Assembly: GCA_045537575.1 (NCBI GenBank)
Contig: JAZSPU010000015.1
Location: 1-21,557 of the forward strand
DNA: 21,557 nucleotides
DNA from: SIG607 sp045537575
GTDB taxonomy: Bacteria; Bacillota; Clostridia; Oscillospirales; Acutalibacteraceae
Reading direction: 5' to 3'
Position 1 is the stretch's first letter. Each line of letters opens with the position of its first letter. A model generated the notes under the pieces. That model did no database searches and had not been told where the DNA came from. It saw only the letters and a list, made by a program, of their open reading frames with translations. This document shows positions 6,376 to 14,249 of the stretch, in pieces. The position numbers and the translations under genes are program-made.

Positions 6376-7820
6376 TAATACATAAAAACGTAGGTCATTT
6401 CGGTTTTATTCATAACAATATCGGTATAATATAAAACCATAAGTTTATTTCCGTATATATTTTTGTAGCCTACATAATTGTCCGAAAACTCAATCTTAAT
6501 ATTGGGTTTGCCAAATTCTTTTTCTATTTGTTCTTTTTCCTTGCCTGAAAAATGGTGCAAAACCGTTACCATTTTTTCAATTTCATTTTTAGCACCCTGT
6601 AGTTTAATTGATTCTCCGTCCAGTTTTTCAACCCTTTTTATTGCATTACCGCCCTCGCTGTAATACAGGACGATTGCATCGCCCCTGCTATTAAGACGAA
6701 CTACACAATTTTCGCTATCTACGTAGCCTCGGTAAGCATCTATAAAATATCTGTTGTCATCCGGTGAAAGACCTATAGACTTTTCCCTGATTTCGGAAAT
6801 ATCCTTATCGGCAAAATCATTTGTTTCTACGTTTATTTCAATTTTCTCAAGTAGGTCATCCTTATCGTAATATAGGTTCACGCGTTTTCCGTACAAATTT
6901 GTATAGCCGTAGGCATTGGGAGTAGTCAAAATATATCGGGTTCTGCCATACTCATCACTTATCTCTTTTTTTGTTTTGCCTATCAGCTTATTCATAAGAG
7001 CGGTAAGCAGTTGTTCATCGGACAAGCAATAATAATCCTTATTTTCAATATCGGATACGAGTAACTTTTCGACAGCGTTTACTCTGCGCAGCTCGTCAAA
7101 ATAGAAGAACACACAGTTTTTATTGCCGTCAAAATAAACTCTGCAGTTATCCTCCTCCATAACTCCGTCGGGATCGCCAAAAATATTAAGAAAATCACGC
7201 AATCCCATTCCAATAACCGTTTCATTCAGTTTTTCCATATCGTTAAGAAGCATATCGGCATCTAACGTTTCATCCTTTGACGAAACATTTTCATCGCTGT
7301 TGTTTGCCTCTTCGTCCTTAGCTTTTATTATAAGCTTTTCGGCTATGCCGGTTTCATCAAAATAAATTATAACCTTTGCATCTTCAAAATCCTTGTATCT
7401 GCATACTGCTGAGTTTTTTGAAATCTTATCAAACTCACCGTACCGCTCAACTATCTGTTCTCGGCTTTTTCCCATAAGCTTATTCATTATTTGGCATCGT
7501 TTTTCGGCACTCAAATGAGTTTCCTGAGTTTCATAGGATTTTTCCCGTTCTATTCTTATAACGGTTCCTTCTTCCTCGTCGTAAAAGATAAACACTGCAA
7601 CCTCTTGGTTGTCAAGATAAATATCGCTTCTCTGGTCAACTACGTGCGCCAAAGGCTCACCCAAAAGATTATGCACTTCACTTTCGTTCATTCTTTTAGT
7701 TTTCGCAAATAGCACGTCAATGTCGTCAATCCAAGCCTTAGGTTGTTCCTTATCGGCACATCCGGTAAAGATTAAAACTATAGCAATAAGGCTTAATAGT
7801 ACTGCAATTATTCTCTTCAT
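6375..7820 (-). CDS. Large lipoprotein with three repeated two-module units
   Basis: A 481-residue protein with an N-terminal signal and lipobox F-T-G-C (Cys21), so outer-membrane-face anchored in a Gram-positive sense. The body is internally repeated. Module B recurs at about 112-166 (NKLMGKSREQIVERYG...YFDETG), 276-330 (NKLIGKTKKEISDEYG...YYDKDD) and 419-475 (HHFSGKEKEQIEKEFG...LYYTDI). Each is preceded by a related module A ending in a hydrophobic strand and acidic turn (VAVFIFYDEEEG, CVFFYFDELRR, AIVLYYSEGG). The helix-plus-sheet pattern resembles BamE/SmpA or peptidase-inhibitor-like folds, but this is only a resemblance. An acidic Ser/Asn/Asp-rich linker lies at 168-190. It follows the anti-sigma gene by 20 bases with a strong GGGAGGT ribosome site, so it is probably in the sigma operon as a sensor or envelope effector. 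Confidence 0.85.
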   Translation of the reverse strand: MKRIIAVLLSLIAIVLIFTGCADKEQPKAWIDDIDVLFAKTKRMNESEVHNLLGEPLAHVVDQRSDIYLDNQEVAVFIFYDEEEGTVIRIEREKSYETQETHLSAEKRCQIMNKLMGKSREQIVERYGEFDKISKNSAVCRYKDFEDAKVIIYFDETGIAEKLIIKAKDEEANNSDENVSSKDETLDADMLLNDMEKLNETVIGMGLRDFLNIFGDPDGVMEEDNCRVYFDGNKNCVFFYFDELRRVNAVEKLLVSDIENKDYYCLSDEQLLTALMNKLIGKTKKEISDEYGRTRYILTTPNAYGYTNLYGKRVNLYYDKDDLLEKIEINVETNDFADKDISEIREKSIGLSPDDNRYFIDAYRGYVDSENCVVRLNSRGDAIVLYYSEGGNAIKRVEKLDGESIKLQGAKNEIEKMVTVLHHFSGKEKEQIEKEFGKPNIKIEFSDNYVGYKNIYGNKLMVLYYTDIVMNKTEMTYVFMY

Positions 7821-7840
7821 ATTTACCTCCCTTTTTACGA

Positions 7841-8503
7841 TTATATTACTACTAAATTGTTGCTCATTTTCAAAATTTCTTCCTTAGAGCAATTATCCGT
7901 TCTGATTTCAAAAACGTATCCAAGGTCACTCCAAATATATCTGCTTTTACCGTTATTAATGTTATAGATATATAAGCCATCCTCTATTTTTTCATATTTT
8001 ACGCCAAACCTGTCAATTTCCGGCAACGGTATATTATCCATATACTGAATAAGCATTATTTGTTCTTCTTTTTCGTTTTTAAAACCACTTTTACTATAGT
8101 TTTTCCCTCCGCCTGACAGTTCGGTATTATATCCTTCCGGAAGGTAAGAAAAACCGTAATAACAACTACGCACCTTATCGGTTTTATACATAACCGAATT
8201 GTGAAGTTCAATTATATCCTTAATGGTTGTTTCATTATCGTTAGGCTCGGCAAAAATTCCTACCACAAAAACACTTGCTAAAAGAGAGCAAACTATAAAA
8301 ACAGAGGCTATTTTCATTAAAACCTTTTTAGGAGTTACTACCCTTAGGGGCTTTGCATCCTTTAAAAGCGCCTGAATTTTTTCTTCAAATTCAGGGGAAA
8401 ATTCCACCCTACCGAGTTCTTCTTCACTTGGCATTTTTTGATTTTTTACGTACTCGTCAAAGGCTTCTTTATATAGTTTTTCTTCTTTTTCGGTGATTTT
8501 CAT
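7841..8503 (-). CDS. Probable anti-sigma factor with a DUF4367-like outer domain
   Basis: A 220-residue single-pass membrane protein. Residues 1-60 are charged and helical and would face the cytoplasm, where they could hold the sigma factor; one membrane helix lies at about 62-84; the outside part (about 115-220) has YLPEGYN at 120-126, ...YIWSDLGYVFEI at 189-200 and a KEEILKMSNNL end, a pattern I associate with DUF4367 domains of Firmicutes anti-sigma proteins. The cytoplasmic region lacks the zinc-binding HxxxCxxC of ZAS anti-sigmas. It starts one base after the sigma stop codon, which strongly links the two. The function is inferred from this position. Confidence 0.78.
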   Translation of the reverse strand: MKITEKEEKLYKEAFDEYVKNQKMPSEEELGRVEFSPEFEEKIQALLKDAKPLRVVTPKKVLMKIASVFIVCSLLASVFVVGIFAEPNDNETTIKDIIELHNSVMYKTDKVRSCYYGFSYLPEGYNTELSGGGKNYSKSGFKNEKEEQIMLIQYMDNIPLPEIDRFGVKYEKIEDGLYIYNINNGKSRYIWSDLGYVFEIRTDNCSKEEILKMSNNLVVI

Positions 8504-8504
8504 T

Positions 8505-9035
8505 TTACTGTGCCCCTTTCTTTAAAATTTTCATAGCGTATTTTCGCGCACGCTGAAGACGTTTTCTTACGTTTAGATTTGATATTCCCAAAACTTCTCC
8601 TATTTCATCAAAAGACATCTCATAATAAAACCTGAGCATTAAAACCGTTCTTAATTGTTCGGGAAGCTTATCCAGTTTTTCAACAAATTCTTTTTCTTCT
8701 ACAGCGTCAATATCCAAAATCTGATTTTCGTAACCTTTTTCACTAAATAGCTTTAACTGCTTAATCCTTTGTCGATTTTCAATTTTTCTAATATCCTTGC
8801 AACAGTTTTCTGTTATACAAACCAAAAAGGCGCGGGTTTTAGGGGAGTCGATTTCTTCGATTTTTTCAATAAATCTAAATGCTTTTATAAAGGCATTTTG
8901 TACGGCATCCTCAGCGAGTGTTTCATCGCCTAAATTATTTAGCGCTATGTATTTCATAAGCCGACAGTACTTTTCATAAATTTCCTTAAATCTTTCCTGT
9001 CGGTTATCCAAGATAACCGTTTCTTCGCACTTCAT
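8505..9035 (-). CDS. ECF-type RNA polymerase sigma factor (sigma-70 family)
   Basis: A 176-residue ECF sigma factor containing only regions 2 and 4. Region 2 spans about 14-85, with AEDAVQNAFIKAFRFIEKI at 41-59 for core and -10 binding; region 4 spans about 118-170, with LPEQLRTVLMLRFYYEMSF, the EIGEVLGISNLNVRKRLQRA helix-turn-helix and an ARKY end for -35 recognition. It directs transcription of a small regulon in response to the partner anti-sigma factor. A strong AAGGAGGGG ribosome site precedes the ATG. The upstream sequence holds a candidate ECF promoter (9096-9068), consistent with self-activation. It heads the operon sigma, anti-sigma, repeated lipoprotein. Confidence 0.92.
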   Translation of the reverse strand: MKCEETVILDNRQERFKEIYEKYCRLMKYIALNNLGDETLAEDAVQNAFIKAFRFIEKIEEIDSPKTRAFLVCITENCCKDIRKIENRQRIKQLKLFSEKGYENQILDIDAVEEKEFVEKLDKLPEQLRTVLMLRFYYEMSFDEIGEVLGISNLNVRKRLQRARKYAMKILKKGAQ

Positions 9036-9067
9036 AAAATCCCCTCCTTTTCAGCCTTCTATATATA

Positions 9068-9096
9068 ATAACGACACAAGTCTTAATTTTGTGACA
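9068..9096 (-). promoter_or_regulatory. Candidate autoregulated ECF sigma promoter
   Basis: On the minus strand TGTCAC (9096-9091) and CGTTAT (9073-9068) are 17 bases apart, fitting the AAC/CAC-type -35 and CGT-type -10 of ECF promoters. No convincing sigma-A pair is seen in this leader. It lies directly upstream of the sigma gene. Motif assignment is inference. Confidence 0.45.
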
Positions 9097-9104
9097 CTTT
9101 TTTT

Positions 9105-9135
9105 AAAAAAACACGGAGGTTTTTTAAAACCTCCG
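9105..9135 (-). terminator. Terminator of trpB
   Basis: CGGAGGTTTT and its complement form a 10-bp stem (9114-9135, two-base loop), followed on the minus strand by a T-run at 9111-9105. It separates trpB from the sigma operon, which runs in the same direction. Confidence 0.85.
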
Positions 9136-9145
9136 CAAATTAATA

Positions 9146-10363
9146 TTATCTTATTCCGTATTTTTCAATAATATAATCCATATCCTTATCGCCTCTGCCC
9201 GAAAGGTTAATAAGCACACTGCCCTTGCCCATTTCTTTTGCAAGTTTCATACCGTATGCAACGGCGTGAGAGCTTTCAATAGCGGGAATAATACCTTCGA
9301 GACGGGAAAGAGTAAAGAAAGCGTCAATAGCGTCGTCGTCACCGATAACGTCATATTTAACTCTGCCGAGTTCATTTAAGAAGGCGTGTTCAGGACCGCT
9401 GGAGGGATAATCAAGACCGCTGGCAACCGAGTAAACGGGAGCAGGATCGCCGTTTTCATCCTTTAACATAATACTGTTAAAGCCGTGCATAACACCCTCT
9501 GTTCCGTACTGTAGCGAAGCCGCATGGTCGCCAAGCTTGGTGCCTTTTCCAAGGGGTTCGATTCCGTAAATATCAACAGGATAGTTTAGAAATCCCGAGA
9601 AAAAGCCTGCAGAGTTAGAACCGCCGCCTACACAAGCAACAACAGCATCGGGAAGTTCGCCTGTCATTTCAATAAACTGTTCTCTGGCTTCAATTCCCAC
9701 AACACTCTGGAAATCTCTTACCATCATTGGAAAAGGATGAGGGCCTACAACACTGCCGATACAGTAAATGCTGTTTTCGTAATCCTTTGCATAAGCCTCA
9801 AATGCGGCATCAACCGCTTCTTTAAGGGTAGCAAGTCCGTGAGTAACCTCAACTACGTTTGCGCCAAGTATCTTCATTCTTGCAACGTTGGGTGCCTGTT
9901 TCTTAATATCAACGCTACCCATATAAACGTCACATTCAAGACCGAAATATGCAGCTGCGGTAGCAATAGCAACGCCGTGCTGACCTGCGCCCGTTTCGGC
10001 AATAAGCTTTTTCTTACCCATATATTTAGCAAGGAGCGCTTCACCCATACAGTGATTTAATTTATGCGCGCCTGTGTGGTTAAGGTCTTCACGCTTTACG
10101 TAAAGCTGAACGTTACCAAGAGAATTAGAAAGACGTTCAAGGTGAGAAATAGGAGTAGGTCTGCCCTGAAATTCCTTTCTTATTCTTCTGAGCTCATCAA
10201 TGAACTTTCTGGACTTACAAATGGTAAAGTAAGCTTGAGTAATTTCATTCATAGCCTTTTTAAGACGGTCATCAACGTACATTCCGCCGTATTTTCCAAA
10301 ATAGCCGTCCTCGTTAGGATAGTTTTTAAGATAAGTATCAAAATCAATTCCGTTATAAATCAT
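9146..10363 (-). CDS. trpB: Tryptophan synthase beta chain (stand-alone)
   Basis: A 405-residue PLP enzyme of normal length that joins indole and L-serine to give L-tryptophan. The PLP lysine is Lys101 in NHTGAHKLNH; the catalytic glutamate is Glu123 in AETGAGQHG; the phosphate-binding glycine loop is GGGSNSAG at 247-254. The N-terminal YFGKYGGMYV and GRPTPISHLERLS motifs fit the common TrpB1 type that pairs with TrpA. However no trpA, trpC, trpE or other trp gene is in the window; neighbours are uppP and a sigma factor. The gene follows a T-box whose specifier is the Trp codon, so expression should rise when tRNA-Trp is uncharged. It may use free indole from the gut; or trpA may be encoded elsewhere. 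Confidence 0.96.
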   Translation of the reverse strand: MIYNGIDFDTYLKNYPNEDGYFGKYGGMYVDDRLKKAMNEITQAYFTICKSRKFIDELRRIRKEFQGRPTPISHLERLSNSLGNVQLYVKREDLNHTGAHKLNHCMGEALLAKYMGKKKLIAETGAGQHGVAIATAAAYFGLECDVYMGSVDIKKQAPNVARMKILGANVVEVTHGLATLKEAVDAAFEAYAKDYENSIYCIGSVVGPHPFPMMVRDFQSVVGIEAREQFIEMTGELPDAVVACVGGGSNSAGFFSGFLNYPVDIYGIEPLGKGTKLGDHAASLQYGTEGVMHGFNSIMLKDENGDPAPVYSVASGLDYPSSGPEHAFLNELGRVKYDVIGDDDAIDAFFTLSRLEGIIPAIESSHAVAYGMKLAKEMGKGSVLINLSGRGDKDMDYIIEKYGIR

Positions 10364-10391
10364 TTTTTATTTCCTCCGTAAACATAATTAT

Positions 10392-10419
10392 ATAATAACA
10401 CATTTTTATAAAAAATCAA
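10392..10419 (-). promoter_or_regulatory. Possible second trpB promoter downstream of the T-box
   Basis: Minus-strand TTGATT (10419-10414), 16-base spacer, and TATTAT (10397-10392) preceded by TG one base away (extended -10). It lies after the T-box terminator and before the GGAGG of trpB, so it would give T-box-independent expression. AT-rich context makes a chance match possible. Confidence 0.4.
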
Positions 10420-10470
10420 CCCAAAAGACGCCATCGCCTCGACAATATACACATAAACTACATTCCTTTT

Positions 10471-10510
10471 AAAAAATAAAACAGCCCGAGTCTGCTAACA
10501 CAGACTCGGG
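10471..10510 (-). terminator. T-box attenuator terminator
   Basis: Perfect 10-bp stem CCCGAGTCTG (10510-10501, minus) and CAGACTCGGG (10494-10485) with a six-base loop, followed by a T-rich run (10483-10471). Confidence 0.93.
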
Positions 10511-10724
10511 ACGAAAAAACTTTCCGCGGTACCACCCGACTTTGCCTTTCGGCACACTTCACATACTACTATATGCTATCCGCTGTAACGGTCGGCATCC
10601 GTCTTCCCTACTTTTATTTCAGGTCGCCCTCGTAAGCCCATTCATTTACTTCAATATTACTGTCTTCCACCCTTAACAGCTCTCTGTGAATTTGAAAGTA
10701 AATTACTCTTCTTACTCATCGGTT
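10471..10724 (-). promoter_or_regulatory. T-box riboswitch leader, tRNA-Trp specific
   Basis: The canonical T-box sequence GGGTGGTACCGCGG lies at 10537-10524 (minus). Stem I can be read in full: base helix GUAAG (10715-10711) with CUUAC (10636-10632), specifier loop AAGAGUAA opposite UGAAUGGG (10644-10637), next helix UUUACUU (10702-10696) with AAGUAAA (10651-10645). The specifier codon directly after GAA is UGG (10640-10638), i.e. tryptophan, matching trpB downstream. The antiterminator can pair UCGGG before the T-box with CCCGA of the terminator. Uncharged tRNA-Trp should stabilise the antiterminator and allow trpB transcription. This stretch explains most of the gene-free region 10364-10762. 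Confidence 0.95.
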
Positions 10725-10730
10725 TTAATC

Positions 10731-10759
10731 ATTTTAATAGAATCTTTATAAAAAGTCAA
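10731..10759 (-). promoter_or_regulatory. Promoter of the trpB T-box leader
   Basis: Minus-strand TTGACT (10759-10754), 17-base spacer, TAAAAT (10736-10731). The -35 begins four bases after the uppP stop codon; no terminator separates uppP from it, so uppP read-through could also enter the T-box. Confidence 0.82.
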
Positions 10760-10762
10760 GAA

Positions 10763-11611
10763 CTATTTAATAAAGAGTCCAAAGGTCAAAAGCACAACTA
10801 AGCCCAATGCTATACGGTAATAACCGAACACCTCGAAATTATGCTTTTTAATATATCCCATAAGGAACTTAATAGCAAGTACCGATACTATAAAAGCACA
10901 AACAGTACCTACCGAAAGGAAAATAATATCGTTTCTTTGAAGTGCTACGCCCGTATCCATAAAATCAAGTATCTTTAAAACACTAGCGCCCAGCATAGCG
11001 GGAATAGCGAGAATGAAGGTAAATTCCGAAGCGGCAACACGTGACACGCCTAAAAGAAGCGCTCCGAGTATTGTTGCTCCCGAACGAGAGGTACCGGGGA
11101 ATGCCGCAGCTAAAAGCTGAAAAAGACCTATATAAAGAGCCAACGAATAGGTAATATCAGAAAGCCCTTCGTATTTTGGAGTTCGCTTTTTATTGTACCG
11201 TTCAATAAGTATAAATAAAATACCGAAAACTATTAATGCTATTGAAACACCGATCCAGTTATAAAAATATTTATCGCATATTTCATCCAGTCCTAAAAGT
11301 ATAAATACCACACCAGGAACTGTAGCTATTGCCACTTTAAACCAAAGTACAAAGCTTTCCTTTTTTATTATGCCTTTTCCTTCTAACCTGTTCGGCTTTC
11401 TGAAAGGCCATATTTTGTTCCAAAAAAGAATAACCGAAGCCAAAATAGCGCCAAGCTGAATAATAACCAAAAACATATCCCACACGTCTTTAGACACGTA
11501 AACGGGAAGTATTTCTTCAAACAATATTAAATGTCCCGTACTGCTTACAGGCAACCATTCGGTAATTCCTTCAATAATGCCAAAAATCAAAGCCACTATA
11601 ATTAAGCCCAC
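10763..11611 (-). CDS. uppP: Undecaprenyl-diphosphatase (UppP/BacA)
   Basis: A 282-residue polytopic membrane enzyme that dephosphorylates undecaprenyl diphosphate to recycle the lipid carrier of cell-wall synthesis; overproduction confers bacitracin resistance in known cases. Both signature regions are intact: EGITEWLPVSSTGHL at 14-28 and PGTSRSGAT at 172-180, followed by SEFTFILAIPAMLGA. About seven to eight hydrophobic segments are present. The start is GTG at 11611 with AAGGAGG eight bases upstream. Its own promoter overlaps the end of glgA, so it should not depend on the glycogen operon. Confidence 0.96.
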   Translation of the reverse strand: MGLIIVALIFGIIEGITEWLPVSSTGHLILFEEILPVYVSKDVWDMFLVIIQLGAILASVILFWNKIWPFRKPNRLEGKGIIKKESFVLWFKVAIATVPGVVFILLGLDEICDKYFYNWIGVSIALIVFGILFILIERYNKKRTPKYEGLSDITYSLALYIGLFQLLAAAFPGTSRSGATILGALLLGVSRVAASEFTFILAIPAMLGASVLKILDFMDTGVALQRNDIIFLSVGTVCAFIVSVLAIKFLMGYIKKHNFEVFGYYRIALGLVVLLTFGLFIK

Positions 11612-11649
11612 TGAGTCAGCCTCCTTAGTTTACTACTAAAAAATATGTT

Positions 11650-11678
11650 AAAAGGACGGCGAATATCACCGTCCTTTT
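11650..11678 (-). terminator. Terminator of the glycogen operon
   Basis: AAAAGGACGG (11650-11659) pairs with CCGTCCTTTT (11669-11678) around a nine-base loop. On the minus strand the stem is followed by a short T-run and an AT-rich stretch. It lies about 20 bases after the glgA stop. Confidence 0.75.
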
Positions 11679-11707
11679 ATTATAACATAATGTCTTTTAT
11701 TTGCCAA
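11679..11707 (-). promoter_or_regulatory. Promoter of uppP, overlapping the glgA 3' end
   Basis: Minus-strand TTGGCA (11707-11702), 17-base spacer, TATAAT (11684-11679) with an extended-type TG. The -35 lies in the last codons of glgA and the start would fall near 11672, inside the terminator stem, so the new transcript would carry only part of that hairpin. Confidence 0.75.
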
Positions 11708-13118
11708 GTATCTGTTTATAAAGTCTTATATATTCATTAGCAGATTTGCCCCAGGAATTATCACATTCCATAGCGCGTTTTTTAAGAACTTCCCAGCCTT
11801 GTTTATCGGAATATCCCGCAAGCGCGCGCCATACCGTTTCAAGCATATCGTGGGCATTATAGCTCTTAAAGGTAAAGCCGTTGCCCTCGTTATCACCGCT
11901 ATCCTTAATGGTATCGGCAAGACCTCCCGTTTCTCTTACAATAGGAATAGTGCCGTAGCGAAGCGCCACCATCTGAGCAAGACCGCAAGGCTCACTCTGA
12001 CTTGGCATCAGGAATATATCGGCGCCTGCATAAATCTTTCTTGCAAGAGCTGGAATAAAGCCCATTTTAAAGGCAACCTTTTCGGGATATTTTTGTGACA
12101 TTTCGTGGAAAAAGGTTTCAAATTCCCATTCACCGCTGCCCAGAATTGCAAACTGTACGTCAGCCTTAAGCATTTCTTCAAAAACGTGCTTTACAAGGTC
12201 AAAGCCCTTGTGTTTTACAAGACGGGAAACAATTCCTATAACAGCAGCGTCGCTTCTGAGCGGAAGCCCCATTTCAGCCTGCAGTCCCATTTTATTATTT
12301 GCCTTTTTATCTATTGAAGACAGGTTGAAATTCTCATAAATATTCGGATCGGTTTCGGGATTATATACATCGACATCAATACCGTTTACTATGCCCGACA
12401 CCTTTCCTTCAAGTTCCCTTAAAATTCCGTCAAGGCCGTGAGCATAATATGGATCCAAAATCTCTCTCGAATAGGTGGGGGATACTGTAGTAACTCTGTC
12501 AGCCTCTTGAATACCGCCCTTCATAAAGTTAACACAGTTATCATAATCAATAAGCTGTGCCGTACCCAAGGGAAGACCTAAAACATCATCAATAATCTCA
12601 TATCCGTATTTGCCCTGATACTGTATATTATGAATGGTAAATACCGTATGAATATTTTTATGAATTTCATTTTCTCTATATAGCGTATTAAGAAATACGG
12701 GAACAAGAGCGGTCTGCCAGTCATTACAATGAATTATATCGGGAACGTAATCAATATGGGGTATCATTTCAAGAATTGCACGGGAGAAAAATGCAAAACG
12801 CTCAGCATCGTCAAAGTGACCGTATAGGCTGTTTCTTTTAAAATAATACTGATTGTCAAGAAGATAATAAATAACTCCGTCAACCCTAGCCTCAAATATA
12901 CCGCAGTACTGCCTTCTCCAAGCAACAGGCACGGTAATACTTGTTATAAAATTCATATTTGCTCTGAGTTCTTCGGGAACCGCTTCATAAAGAGGCATTA
13001 CAACTCGGCAACCCACTAAACGCCGTCTTAAAGCCTTAGGCAAAGCGCCTGCCACGTCGGCAAGACCGCCCGACATAGCAAATGGATAGGCTTCACTTGC
13101 AGCATAAAGTATTTTCAT
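11697..13118 (-). CDS. glgA: Glycogen (starch) synthase, GT5
   Basis: A 473-residue GT-B glycosyltransferase that adds glucose from ADP-glucose to the non-reducing ends of alpha-1,4-glucan. Motifs include SGGLADV at 16-22, HNIQYQGKYG at 163-172, KGGIQEADRVTTVSPTY at 200-216, GIVNGID at 242-248, SRLVKHKG at 298-305 with Arg299 and Lys304, and SEPCGLAQM at 375-383 with Glu376. The residue that is Lys15 of the usual K-T-G-G-L motif in E. coli is Met here (AMSGGL). It is the last gene of the glgB-glgC-glgD-glgA operon, starting three bases after the glgD stop with a GGAAG ribosome site. A terminator follows at 11678-11650. Confidence 0.95.
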   Translation of the reverse strand: MKILYAASEAYPFAMSGGLADVAGALPKALRRRLVGCRVVMPLYEAVPEELRANMNFITSITVPVAWRRQYCGIFEARVDGVIYYLLDNQYYFKRNSLYGHFDDAERFAFFSRAILEMIPHIDYVPDIIHCNDWQTALVPVFLNTLYRENEIHKNIHTVFTIHNIQYQGKYGYEIIDDVLGLPLGTAQLIDYDNCVNFMKGGIQEADRVTTVSPTYSREILDPYYAHGLDGILRELEGKVSGIVNGIDVDVYNPETDPNIYENFNLSSIDKKANNKMGLQAEMGLPLRSDAAVIGIVSRLVKHKGFDLVKHVFEEMLKADVQFAILGSGEWEFETFFHEMSQKYPEKVAFKMGFIPALARKIYAGADIFLMPSQSEPCGLAQMVALRYGTIPIVRETGGLADTIKDSGDNEGNGFTFKSYNAHDMLETVWRALAGYSDKQGWEVLKKRAMECDNSWGKSANEYIRLYKQILGK

Positions 13119-13121
13119 TTA

Positions 13122-14249
13122 TCATCTTCCTTTCTTTTCTCCCTTTTTAAGAAGTACTATCTTTTTTCTACTGCCAATTAATTCGGCATTTTCTTCTATT
13201 GTTGAAATTTTATCCATTACGGCATAAGAAACCTTTGCTCCCTTCTCCACAACGGCATTCTGCATTATAATAGCATTTTCAACAACAGCACCCTTTTTAA
13301 CAACCGCGTTTCTAAAGAGTATGGAATTTTTAACCGTTCCTTCAATAACACAGCCGTCGGCAATAAGACTGTTATTAACCTTACTGCCTATAGCATATTT
13401 TGCAGGCATACTGTCGTGAGTTTTAGTATAAATAGGTCTCTCTTTGCTGAAAAGCTGTTTTCTTACCTTCGGTTCAAGCATTTTCATATTCAGGTCATAG
13501 TAACTTAAGGGACCGTCCATAATTTCTGCAAAGCCTTCAACCTTATAGCCTAAAATTTTATAGGTACTGGTACCAGTAATCAGCACGTCATGGGAAAGAG
13601 AATGTTTTCCCTTTTGGATACAGTCGTTTATGATATTTATAAGAAATTCACGTCTACAAAGCACAATATCAAGGCTGTGGTTAACCGTTTCTCTGTCCTT
13701 TACGTATTTTATCTCTTTAATCACATTATTTTCATCTATATCAAAAACCATAACCTTATCGTGATTTAAAGGAAGCTTTCCGTATTTATAAGCAATAGTA
13801 AAGTCGGCATTGCCTTTGATATGGGCTTCGAACATTTCACCTATATCCACGTTAGAAATAACGTCGCTGTCACAGATAATAACATACTCCTGCTTTGCGC
13901 GGTTAAGGAAATTAAGAATACCGCTAAGCGCATCAAGATGGGATTTATATACACCGTCGTTAATACCGCCTGAAACAAATGGAGGAAGTATAAAAAGACC
14001 GCCCGATTTTCTGTCCAAATCCCATTCTCTGCCGCTTCCGATATGGTCCATAAGGGATTGATAGTTCTGCTTTGTAATAATTCCTACCTGACTTATACCT
14101 GCATTGGTAAGATTAGACAGAGAAAAATCTATAAGACGATAGCGTCCCGCAAAGGGAACAGATGCCATTGAACGCTTTTCGGTAAGCCCCGGAAGAAGAT
14201 CATCGTGAACGTTTGCATAAATTATACCTAAAATTTTGTTGGTACTCAT
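13122..14249 (-). CDS. glgD: Glucose-1-phosphate adenylyltransferase regulatory subunit GlgD
   Basis: A 375-residue paralogue of GlgC. The N-terminal nucleotidyltransferase domain keeps RYRLIDFSLSNL and SGREWDLDR but replaces the catalytic GGQGSRL loop with YANVHDDLLPGLTEKR (11-26), the hallmark of GlgD. The C-terminal part (about 285-375) is a left-handed beta-helix with hexapeptide-like repeats (VIEGTV, AVVKKGAVV, AVVEKGAKV). GlgD of Firmicutes is catalytically weak alone and forms a hetero-oligomer with GlgC that raises activity. Its ATG overlaps the glgC stop as ATGA, so the two subunits are translationally coupled, and glgA follows after three bases. Confidence 0.94.
   Translation of the reverse strand: MSTNKILGIIYANVHDDLLPGLTEKRSMASVPFAGRYRLIDFSLSNLTNAGISQVGIITKQNYQSLMDHIGSGREWDLDRKSGGLFILPPFVSGGINDGVYKSHLDALSGILNFLNRAKQEYVIICDSDVISNVDIGEMFEAHIKGNADFTIAYKYGKLPLNHDKVMVFDIDENNVIKEIKYVKDRETVNHSLDIVLCRREFLINIINDCIQKGKHSLSHDVLITGTSTYKILGYKVEGFAEIMDGPLSYYDLNMKMLEPKVRKQLFSKERPIYTKTHDSMPAKYAIGSKVNNSLIADGCVIEGTVKNSILFRNAVVKKGAVVENAIIMQNAVVEKGAKVSYAVMDKISTIEENAELIGSRKKIVLLKKGEKKGR

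Noticed and set aside
9737..10381. Two plus-strand open frames of 105-107 codons opposite trpB
   Set aside because: They are shadows of trpB codons, with no ribosome sites and low-complexity, unlikely protein composition.
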